A stretch of 64,000 bases of DNA. Origin: Halomonas icarae. GTDB taxonomy: Bacteria; Pseudomonadota; Gammaproteobacteria; Pseudomonadales; Halomonadaceae. A program made the translations under genes and the position numbers. The notes below the pieces were generated by a model, which had not been told where the DNA came from, ran no database searches, and saw nothing but the letters and a program-made list of their open reading frames with translations. The DNA lies in contig NZ_WUTS01000001.1 of assembly GCF_009901955.1 (NCBI RefSeq), positions 744,001-808,000 of the forward strand, in the 5' to 3' direction. Positions 36,402 to 44,110 of this stretch are shown here, in pieces. The first letter of the stretch is position 1; each line of letters opens with the position of its first letter.

Positions 36402-37275
36402 GGTTTACAACAACCGCGCCTAATGGCTGATTCTGCCGATGCTCCTGCTGGTGGCCTTTTCGGCCGTTATCCCCCTGATGACGGTGGTGAACTACTCGGT
36501 ACAGGACGTCTTCGATGCCAATACCCGCTTCTTCACGGGCACCGAATGGTTCAGGGAGATGCTCAATGATCCGGCGCTGCAGGCCGCCGTATTGCGTCAG
36601 TTCGCCTTCTCGCTGACCGTGCTGGCCATCGAGGTGCCACTGGGGATCGGCATCGCCCTGATAATGCCCAGGAAGGGGTGGCAGGCCTCGGCCGTGCTGA
36701 TCCTGGTGACCATGCCACTGCTGATTCCATGGAACGTGGTCGGCAGCATCTGGCAGATTTTCTCGCGGGGGGACATCGGCCTGCTGGGCTGGAGCCTGCG
36801 GGAGCTTGGCTATGGCTACAACATCACCTCGAGCCCGGTAGATGCCTGGGCGACCATCATCCTGATGGATGTCTGGCACTGGACGCCACTGATCGCACTG
36901 CTTTGCTACAGCGGTCTGCGTTCTATCCCCGATGCCTACTACCAGGCGGCGCGTATCGACCGTGCCTCGAAATGGTCCGTGTTCCGCTACATTCAGCTGC
37001 CCAAGCTTACCAATGTGCTGGTGATAGGGGTGCTGCTGCGTTTCATGCACTCCTTCATGATCTATGCCGAACCCTTTGTGCTTACGGGGGGAGGCCCCGG
37101 CAGCTCCACGACCTTCCTGAGCCAGTCGTTGACGACCATGGCGATCGGTCAGCAGGACCTGGGCCCCTCGGCGGCGTTCTCGCTGATCTATTTCCTGATC
37201 ATCCTGCTGGTCACCTGGGTGTTCTATACGGCGATCATGAATATGCAAAAAGATGATTACAATAGGGAGGCATGA
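36394..37275 (+). pseudogene. glpP: GlpP-type glycerol ABC transporter permease, early in-frame stop
   Basis: ATG 36394 overlaps the glpT stop and opens MNKVYNNRA, the expected N-terminus, but codon 10 (36421-36423) is TAA. The same frame then continues WLILPMLLLVAFSAVIPLMTVVNYSVQD and the whole permease, including RSIPDAYYQAARIDRASKWSVFRYIQLPKL (EAA loop), to 37275. About six transmembrane segments. ATG 36439 could restart translation but has no visible Shine-Dalgarno and would cut into the first membrane helix. Confidence 0.85.
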
Positions 37276-37276
37276 T

Positions 37277-37680
37277 ATGCGCGACTCAGTGCCCACCACC
37301 CCGGATGCGGTACGCCAGCAGGCGGCAGCCGCCAACAACCGTCGGCGTCGCAAGGCGCGTCCGGCCTCTCGCCAGTGGCGCCGTCGGGCACTGATGACCG
37401 CCTATATCCTTTTCGTTCTGTTGCCTATCTACTGGCTGCTGAACATGTCCTTTCAGTCCAATACCGAAATCCTTGGTGGACTGACCCTGTGGCCCGACAA
37501 CTTCACCATCGAGCATTACGCCAAGATCCTGACCGAATCCAGCTGGTATATGGGCTACGTGAACTCGATCACCTATGTGTTGATGAACATGTTGATCAGC
37601 ATTGCGGTCGCGCTTCCAGCCGCCTATGCCTTCAGCCGGTACCGGTTCATCGGCGACAAGCATCTCTTCTTCTGGCTGCC
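37277..37680 (+). pseudogene. glpQ: GlpQ-type glycerol ABC transporter permease, 3' half deleted
   Basis: From ATG 37277 the frame reads a normal GlpQ start: a basic N-terminus, then ALMTAYILFVLLPIYWLLNMSFQSNTEILGGLTLWPDNFTIEHYAKIL and ALPAAYAFSRYRFIGDKHLFFWL. At ~37680 similarity ends abruptly and the next bases encode the signal peptide of the binding protein in another frame. The remaining part of GlpQ, with its EAA loop, is gone. So is the small DUF2160-type gene I would expect between glpQ and glpV. The residual reading frame runs on to 37873 as nonsense. Confidence 0.85.
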
Positions 37681-39384
37681 AGCATCACGCTGGCCAGTAC
37701 GGCCTTGCATGCCGATGATCATGATGCACGCGCCATTGCCGAACGCCTTGTCGATGAGCATTTCCAGAACTCGACGCTATCCCGTGAGGAGCAGATCGAA
37801 GAGCTGCTGTGGTTCGCCAAGGCGGCCGAACCCTTCCGTGACATGGAGATCAACACCGTCGCCGAGGGCCTGACCACCCATATCTACGAGCGGGATGTAC
37901 TGGCCGAGGCATTCAGCGAACTGACGGGTATCGAGGTCACCCATAACATCATCGGTGAGGGTGATGTGGTCAATAACATGCAGACCCAGATGCAGTCAGG
38001 GCGAAATATCTACGATGCCTATGTGAATGACTCCGACGCTATCGGGACGCATATTCGTTACGGCACCACCATCAATATCTCCGATGCCATGCAGAATGAG
38101 TGGGCCGACTATACTCTGCCGACCCTGGACCTGGACGACTTTATCGGCCTGCAGTATGGCACTGGTCCAGATGGCAGCATCTACCAGCTACCCACCCAAC
38201 AGTTCGCCAACCTCTACTGGTTCCGCCATGACTGGTTCCAGCGGGAGGATCTCCAGGCGCAGTTCCGTGACATCTATGGTTATGACCTGGGGGTGCCGAC
38301 GAACTGGACCGCCTACGAGGATATCGCCGAGTTCTTTACCGAACATGTCGGTGAGATCGACGGTACCAAGGTCTATGGGCATATGGATTATGGGCGCCGT
38401 GATCCATCGCTTGGCTGGCGCTTCCATGACTCCTGGCTCTCCATGGCGGGCATGGGCAGTCCCGGGGTGCCCTTCGGCAATCCCGTGGATGACTGGGGTA
38501 TTCGCGTCAATGAGGAGAGCCAGCCGGTCGGCGCCAGCGTGTCACGTGGAGGCGCCACCAACTCGCCGGCATCGGTGTTCGCCGTGACCAAGATGGTGGA
38601 GTGGCTCAAGAAGTACGCACCTCCTGAAGCCAGTGGCATGACCTTCGGTGAAGCGGGGCCGGTGCCTGCTCAAGGCAATGTCGCACAGCAGATGTTCTGG
38701 TACACCGCCTTTACTGCCGATATGACGGACCCGGGCCTGCCGGTCACCGATGACGAGGGCAATCCCAAGTGGCGCATGGCACCGTCGCCCACCGGCCCCT
38801 ACTGGGAGGAGGGCATGAAGGTAGGTTACCAGGATGTGGGCTCCTGGACGTTCTTCGACTCCACGCCGGAGGAGCGACGCACCGCGGCCTGGCTGTTCGC
38901 TCAGTTCACCGTCTCCAAGACGGTGTCGCTGGAGAAACTCATGGAGGGACTCACGCCAATTCGCGAGTCGGATGTCTTCTCACAACAGATGACCGAGATG
39001 GCGCCCAGACTCGGTGGACTGGTGGAGTTCTACCGCAGCCCGAATGAGTCGAACTGGACGCCTTCCTCCACCAACGTGCCGGATTATCCGCGCATGGCCC
39101 CGTTGTGGTGGCAGAATCTGGCGCCGGCCGTCAGCGGTGATATCGCGCCTCAGGAGGCGCTCGACAACCTGGCAGGTGACCTCGACAGCATCATGGCGCG
39201 CTTGGCGCGAGCCAAGGTCTTCACGACCTATGCTCCCAACCTCAACGACGAGCAGGACCCGCAGTACTGGCTCGACCAGCCAGGCTCCCCCAAGGCGAAG
39301 CTCGACAACGAGATGCCACAGGGGTCGACGGTGCCTTACGACGAGATGATGGAGGCCTGGATGGCCGCGGGGTCTCGCGAGTGA
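37675..39384 (+). pseudogene. glpV: GlpV-type glycerol-binding protein, start deleted
   Basis: The frame begins inside a Sec signal peptide (LLLAASITLASTALHADDHD) with no start codon or RBS of its own, because the deletion that ended glpQ also removed the first codons. The rest is complete: VDEHFQNSTLSREEQIEELLWFAKAAEPFRDMEINTVAEGLTTHIYERDVLAEAFSELTGIEVTHNIIGEGDVVNNMQ through to WMAAGSRE, about 565 residues, typical of the periplasmic component of the Rhizobium-type glycerol ABC system. It is out of frame with glpQ. Its reading frame has stayed open, which argues that the deletion is recent. Confidence 0.85.
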
Positions 39385-39723
39385 CCAGGGAAGGAGTCGC
39401 CTGACGCGAAGTTCGCCTGCGCTGGCCTTGCCTGAGACACCCAGCACCCTGCCACTGCTTGTCGGCACCCACGACCTTTCAACCAGGAGCGAGCCCGGTT
39501 CGGCGTCTGCCGAGTCGGGCTCATTGCCTTTCTGAAGATAACGGCGAGCAACAGGTGACAGGCTGGCTCGATTCACAGCTTCCGACGCATGGCCTCGTCG
39601 GGTTCATGGTGGAGGGACGTGATGCCAATGGGGGATGGCCGGAAATGGTCGTCCCCCAAGGGAGGACCACCTGCTAGAATGCCGCGCGAGCATACGCTAG
39701 CCACCCATTCCAGGAGCCTTGTC
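39385..39723. other. 339-bp gap between glpV and uraA
   Basis: It contains the terminator at 39491-39533 and a -10-like TAGAAT (39675-39680) for uraA without a clear -35. No gene is apparent; in-frame extensions of uraA upstream of 39724 are not conserved-looking. Confidence 0.6.
39491..39533 (+). terminator. Terminator of the glycerol ABC operon
   Basis: A 14-bp stem, GAGCCCGGTTCGGC (39491-39504) with GCCGAGTCGGGCTC (39509-39522), two G-T wobbles, loop GTCT, followed by ATTGCCTTTCT. Confidence 0.75.
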
Positions 39724-40962
39724 ATGCCAATTTCCGCGGCCTCGCGACCCGCCACCTCCCTGCCACGTACGTTGCTGACCGGCGTGCAGATGCTGTTTGT
39801 TGCCTTTGGCGCCCTGGTGCTGGTGCCCTTGCTCACCGGTCTGGATCCCAGCGTGGCGCTGTTCACCGCAGGTATCGGGACACTTCTGTTCCACGGTGTG
39901 ACAAGAGTGACGGTACCGGTCTTTCTGGCGTCGTCGTTCGCCTTTATCGCGCCGATCCAGGGCTCGATCGCCAACTTCGGGGTATCGGCGACCCTGGGCG
40001 GGCTGATGGCTGCCGGCTTCGTGTATGTGGTCATCTCCCAGGCGGTGCGCCTCAAGGGAACCGCCTGGCTGCATCGGCTGCTGCCGCCGGTGGTGGTAGG
40101 GCCGGTGATCATGGTGATCGGCCTGGCCCTGGCGCCGGTGGCGGTGAGCATGGCGACCGGCGAGACCAGCGACCATATCGACTATGGCCCGGCGCTGTTT
40201 CTCTCCATGGCCAGCCTGCTGGTGACCCTGGTGCTGGCGGTCTTTGGCCGCGGGATCGTGCGCCTGATACCGATCATGGGAGGCATCGTCACCGGCTACG
40301 GACTGGCGCTGCTCATGGGGCTGGTGGACTTCACGCCGGTGCATGAATCGGCCTGGCTGGCGATTCCCGAATTTACCGCGCCGAGCTTCCACTGGGCGGC
40401 GATCCTGTTCATGATTCCGGTGGCGATCGCACCGGCGGTGGAGCATATCGGTGACATGGTCGCCATCGGGTCGGTGACCCGCAGGAACTACCTGGAGAAG
40501 CCCGGCCTGCACCGTACCCTGCTGGGCGATGGCCTGGCCACCGTCGCGGCGGCGCTGTTTGGCGGCCCACCCAACACCACCTATTCCGAGGTCACCGGAG
40601 CGGTGACCCTGACCCGCGCCTTCGACCCGCGCATCATGCTGGTGGCGGCCTGCACCGCCATCGCCCTTGCCTTCGTCGCCAAGTTGGGCGCACTGCTCCA
40701 GACCATTCCGGGGCCTGTGATGGGGGGCATCATGACCCTGCTGTTCGGCTCCATCGCCGTGGTGGGCATGAATACCCTGGTGCGCGCGGGTCACTCGCTG
40801 ACGGCGCCGCGCAACCTGGTGGTGATTTCGCTGATCCTGGTATTCGGTATCGGCGGGATGCAGGTGGGGGGCGGTCAGTTTACCCTGCAGGGGGTGAGTC
40901 TGGCCGCCCTGGTCGGCATTGTCCTCAACTGGGTGCTGCCCCGCGTCGAGGAAGATGAATAA
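39724..40962 (+). CDS. uraA: Uracil permease, NCS2 family
   Basis: 412 residues from ATG 39724 (CCAGGAGCC upstream). About 14 hydrophobic segments. ASSFAFIAPIQGSIANFGV, VAIAPAVEHIGDMVAIGSVTRRNYLEKPGLHRTLLGDGLATVAAALFGGPPNTTYSEVTGAVTLTRAF carry the UraA substrate Glu residues and the NxTxYxExxG-type motif. It imports uracil by proton symport for Upp. It is convergent with the aguB gene, separated only by a duplicated fragment of the aguB 3' end. Confidence 0.93.
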   Translation: MPISAASRPATSLPRTLLTGVQMLFVAFGALVLVPLLTGLDPSVALFTAGIGTLLFHGVTRVTVPVFLASSFAFIAPIQGSIANFGVSATLGGLMAAGFVYVVISQAVRLKGTAWLHRLLPPVVVGPVIMVIGLALAPVAVSMATGETSDHIDYGPALFLSMASLLVTLVLAVFGRGIVRLIPIMGGIVTGYGLALLMGLVDFTPVHESAWLAIPEFTAPSFHWAAILFMIPVAIAPAVEHIGDMVAIGSVTRRNYLEKPGLHRTLLGDGLATVAAALFGGPPNTTYSEVTGAVTLTRAFDPRIMLVAACTAIALAFVAKLGALLQTIPGPVMGGIMTLLFGSIAVVGMNTLVRAGHSLTAPRNLVVISLILVFGIGGMQVGGGQFTLQGVSLAALVGIVLNWVLPRVEEDE

Positions 40963-40964
40963 TC

Positions 40965-41084
40965 AGTCTCGATAACGACGGGTGAGATCAACATAGGCGC
41001 CGACGCGACGGCCGCGGCAGCCCTAGTCTCGATAGCGACGGGTGAGATCGCGATAGGCGTCAACGCGACGGTCACGGAGGTACG
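40965..41084 (-). repeat. 60-bp direct duplication of the aguB 3' end
   Basis: Copy A (from 40965) and copy B (from 41025) are exactly 60 bases apart, and the first ~52 bases of each are nearly the same. Copy B is the real C-terminal coding end of aguB (DRRVDAYRDLTRRYRD-stop). Copy A, downstream of the stop, would encode RGRRVGAYVDLTRRYRD-stop. Confidence 0.85.
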
Positions 41085-41922
41085 GCCAGATACGCCTCAC
41101 CTCCTCGCCGCGACCCATGTCCAGGGTGACCATCAGGCGCTCGGCCTGGCAGCCGGCATGAGCCAGCAGTTCCCCCTGGGGGCCGGCGATAAAGCTGCCG
41201 CCCCAGAAGTCGATGCCACGACCAACACCGGAGTGGTCGGGCTCGTGGTCGATGCGGTTGGCCACCATGACCGGCACGCCATTGGCGACGGCATGGCTGC
41301 GCTGGATCAGTGTCCAGGCATCCTTCTGCCGCTGCTTCTCGTCATCGTCATCGGCAGGGTCCCAGCCGATGGCGGTGGGGTAGAGCAGCAGCTCGGCGCC
41401 GGCCAGGGCCATCAGTCGCGCCGCTTCCGGATACCACTGATCCCAGCACACCAGCACACCGAGCCGGCCGATCGAGGTATCGATGGGCGCGAAGCCCTGT
41501 CCGTCCCCGTCGGCGTCTCCTGGAGTGAAATAGAACTTCTCATAGAAGCCCGGGTCGTCGGGGATATGCATCTTGCGGTAGTGGCCGACGGCGCCGAGCT
41601 TGCCGTCATAGACCACGGCGGTATTGTGGTAGAGACCGGCGGCGCGGCGCTCGAACAGCGAGCCGACCAGCACGATGTCGAGTTCGGCGGCCAGTGCCGC
41701 CAGTCGGCTGCCGGTAGGGCCATCCAGGGGTTCGGCCAGATCGAACAGCTCGGTCTCCTCGTACTGGCAGAAATAGTGGGTGGCATGCAGTTCCTGCAGC
41801 ATCACCAGCTCGGCGCCGGCGGCGGCCAGCTCACGAATGCCGGCCTCGCTCTCGGCGAGGCTTCTGGCCTTGTCGGGCCAGCCGGGTTGCTGGACCAGGC
41901 CGACTTTCAGATGGCGGGACAT
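41023..41922 (-). CDS. aguB: N-carbamoylputrescine amidase (nitrilase superfamily)
   Basis: 299 residues from ATG 41922. It hydrolyses N-carbamoylputrescine to putrescine, CO2 and ammonia. The nitrilase triad is visible: Glu in LVMLQELHATHYFCQYEE (~44), Lys in GHYRKMHIPDDPGFYEKFYF (~117) and Cys in GVLVCWDQWYPEAARLM (~154). HYFCQ and GWDP are typical of AguB. It lies downstream of aguA on the same strand, separated by the 89-bp repeat. Together they make putrescine from agmatine. Confidence 0.95.
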   Translation of the reverse strand: MSRHLKVGLVQQPGWPDKARSLAESEAGIRELAAAGAELVMLQELHATHYFCQYEETELFDLAEPLDGPTGSRLAALAAELDIVLVGSLFERRAAGLYHNTAVVYDGKLGAVGHYRKMHIPDDPGFYEKFYFTPGDADGDGQGFAPIDTSIGRLGVLVCWDQWYPEAARLMALAGAELLLYPTAIGWDPADDDDEKQRQKDAWTLIQRSHAVANGVPVMVANRIDHEPDHSGVGRGIDFWGGSFIAGPQGELLAHAGCQAERLMVTLDMGRGEEVRRIWPYLRDRRVDAYRDLTRRYRD

Positions 41923-41974
41923 GGTGATTTCTCCTCGGTACTTGTTTCTCGTGGCTTCTCCGGTGACAGGTTTC

Positions 41975-42063
41975 CGAGGGGGCGCTGTGAATACTTCCCT
42001 GTACGCTACCGACGCCATCCCTGGCGTAGGACCCCCTCTTCAACCTATCCCCGGCGCCTCTCG
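41975..42063 (-). repeat. 89-bp dispersed element with inverted termini, copy 2
   Basis: Same length as and 83% identical to 26149-26237. On the minus strand it begins CGAGAGGCGCCGGGG and ends CAGCGCCCCCTCG. An internal palindrome ACGCCA-TCCC-TGGCGT is present. It begins 2 bases after the aguA stop, inside the aguA-aguB transcription unit. Confidence 0.85.
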
Positions 42064-42065
42064 CT

Positions 42066-43121
42066 TCAGATCTCTACGGTCGCCTGGATGTTTAGGCTGC
42101 CGCGGGGCAGCTGCATGGTCAGGCAGTGCAGGCTGCCGTGCTGGCGGATCACGCTTCGACAGTCGATGGGCACGATATCGCGGTCCGGAAACGCCTCGGC
42201 CAGGGCGGCGAGGGCCCGGGTGTCGGCGGCGTCGGCGTAGGTAGGCACCAGCACGGCGCCGTTGATGATCAGGAAGTTGGCATAGGTGGCCGGCAGTCGA
42301 TGGCCATCCTCGGGATCCCAGCATGGGGCCGGCCAGGGCAGGGGCACCAGCCGGTAGGGCTGGCCGTCGGCGCGCCTGAGTGTCTCGAGTTCAGCCTCCA
42401 TGGCCGCCAGCGCCGGGTAGTGTGGGTCCTGCTCGTCGTCGCAGCGTACATAGGCGATGGTGCGGGGGTCGCAGAAGCGTGCCAGGGTGTCGATGTGGCT
42501 ATCGGTATCATCGCCCTCCAGGTGGCCGTTGGACAGCCACAGGACTCGGGTGACACCGAAATCTCGATGGAGCCATGCCTCCACGCTGCGGCGGTCGAGA
42601 CCGGGGTTGCGGTTGGGATTGAGCAGGCAGGCCTCGGTGGTCAGCAGAGTGCCTGCACCATCGCTCTCGATGGCGCCTCCCTCCAGTACCAGGCCGCGTT
42701 CGCTGACGGGGCAGGCGAAGATACCGGCCTCGGCAAGGCGACGGGTCAGGGTGTTGTCCCGGTTGGCGGGAAACTTGCCGCCCCAGCCGGTGAACGCATA
42801 GTCGTGCAGCAGCAGCTGGCCATCGCGCTCCACCGCCAGGGGGCCATGGTCGCGGGCCCAGGTGTCGTCCGCCTCGGCGACCACCAGCCTCAGGCGATCG
42901 TCGGGAACACCGAGAAGGGCGAAGCGTCGCGTGAGGTGGTTGCGGGTCTGGGGGGAGGGTACGCTGATCAGTACCCGCTGGTAGCGCGCGATGGCGACCA
43001 CCATCGCCTCCAGCGTCGCCTCGATACGCTCAAGCATCGAGGCCCAGTCGCTCTCCAGCCCGGGCCAGGTCAGTTGGATGGCATCCTGAGGGTGCCATTC
43101 GGGGAGCAGGCGTGTCGCCAT
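42066..43121 (-). CDS. aguA: Agmatine deiminase
   Basis: 351 residues from ATG 43121 (CCAGGAC upstream). It converts agmatine to N-carbamoylputrescine. PEWHPQDAIQLTWPGLESDWASML is the opening, DDTWARDHGPLAVE (~84-97) and GHLEGDDTDSHIDTLARF (~196-213) hold catalytic Asp and His, and RQHGSLHCLTMQLPRG near the C-terminus supplies the nucleophilic Cys. The DNA between this gene and aguB is occupied by the 89-bp repeat. Confidence 0.95.
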   Translation of the reverse strand: MATRLLPEWHPQDAIQLTWPGLESDWASMLERIEATLEAMVVAIARYQRVLISVPSPQTRNHLTRRFALLGVPDDRLRLVVAEADDTWARDHGPLAVERDGQLLLHDYAFTGWGGKFPANRDNTLTRRLAEAGIFACPVSERGLVLEGGAIESDGAGTLLTTEACLLNPNRNPGLDRRSVEAWLHRDFGVTRVLWLSNGHLEGDDTDSHIDTLARFCDPRTIAYVRCDDEQDPHYPALAAMEAELETLRRADGQPYRLVPLPWPAPCWDPEDGHRLPATYANFLIINGAVLVPTYADAADTRALAALAEAFPDRDIVPIDCRSVIRQHGSLHCLTMQLPRGSLNIQATVEI

Positions 43122-43273
43122 CGATCTTGTCCTGGTCATTGGGGTGTCAGGACGCGAATGTAGGTGCCCCGGACCCGCTATGCAAGGGCAGCGGAGCCGG
43201 CGTTGATACCCTTGTCGTCGAGGGTGGTATCCTTCATTCACCAACAACCGCTCTCGGTTGGCTAAGGAGTGGC

Positions 43274-44110
43274 ATGCGTGCCCATTACGCGTTTTCAGTG
43301 ATAGCCCTGTCTGGCCTGATTCTCGCCGGCTGTTCAACGCTTCCCGGTGATGACGGGGTGGCGGCCACCACCGGTGAGTGGTTGACCCGTTCGGGCGAGG
43401 CGATCGGTGCACAGAGTCGGCGCCTGGCTGAGTGGTTCGGGCGTGATGAAGCCTCGGACGACGAGGCGATGCGTCCCGAACTCCTCGAGGAGCGCCAGAC
43501 GCTGCTAGATCAGCCCTATATCGACCCGTTGACCCGGTACCTGGAGACTCATGCCGAGGACCCTCGTTATGCCGACGTGTTGACCGATCTCTCCCATGAG
43601 CGTGATCGACGTTGTGCCGCGATCGCCAACAAGTATGCCGAGCGTCCCGCCAGCCGTGAGAACCTGGCCCTCTATCGACGTGGGTACCTGTACTCCTGTC
43701 CTGCCGAGGTCAATGCCTTCTATGCGCGTGTACGAAAAGAGGAAGTGCGCCGCCCTGTTGCCCGCCCCCAGCCCGAGAGCGCGCCGGAGCCCGAAACGGA
43801 CGATGCCCCCCTGGCAGAGCACGACGAACAGGTCGAAGAGGTGCTTGACCGGCGCAAGAGTAACGACTGCTACCTGCTTTTCACCATACGCAACCTGGGT
43901 GAGGCAAAAGAGGTCTGTCGCACGCCCGCCGAGCAGGGGGATGCCCGTGCCCAGCGTCATATGGGCAGCATGGCCGAGCTGGAAGGCCAGCTGGAGGAGG
44001 CGATGCGCTGGTATCGGCGTGCCGCCGATAATGGCGATGCCCAGGCCCGCGAGCGGCTTGAGGCGGTCGCGGCCTCGAGCCGCGATGCCGGTGACGAGGA
44101 TGCCCGATGA
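43274..44110 (+). CDS. Lipoprotein with Sel1-type repeat
   Basis: 278 residues from ATG 43274 (AAGGAG 8 bases upstream). The signal MRAHYAFSVIALSGLILAGC ends in a lipobox. The middle is charged with paired Cys residues (RRCAAIANKYAERP, YLYSCPAEVNAFY, DCYLLF, KEVCRTPAEQGD). The C-terminal EGQLEEAMRWYRRAADNGDAQARERLE is a Sel1/TPR-like repeat. Its stop overlaps the start of the c-di-GMP gene by four bases (ATGA), so the two products are probably made together. Function unknown; a periplasmic partner of the sensor domain next door is plausible (inference). Confidence 0.78.
   Translation: MRAHYAFSVIALSGLILAGCSTLPGDDGVAATTGEWLTRSGEAIGAQSRRLAEWFGRDEASDDEAMRPELLEERQTLLDQPYIDPLTRYLETHAEDPRYADVLTDLSHERDRRCAAIANKYAERPASRENLALYRRGYLYSCPAEVNAFYARVRKEEVRRPVARPQPESAPEPETDDAPLAEHDEQVEEVLDRRKSNDCYLLFTIRNLGEAKEVCRTPAEQGDARAQRHMGSMAELEGQLEEAMRWYRRAADNGDAQARERLEAVAASSRDAGDEDAR

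Noticed and set aside
36172-37353. 393-codon minus-strand frame over glpT/glpP
   Set aside because: It could suggest an alternative gene at the broken locus, but the composition is that of a shadow and the + strand shows the glycerol transporter protein.
34213-39384. Programmed frameshift in glpT
   Set aside because: There is no slippery heptamer of a known type, and neighbouring genes carry other lesions, so decay or error is simpler.
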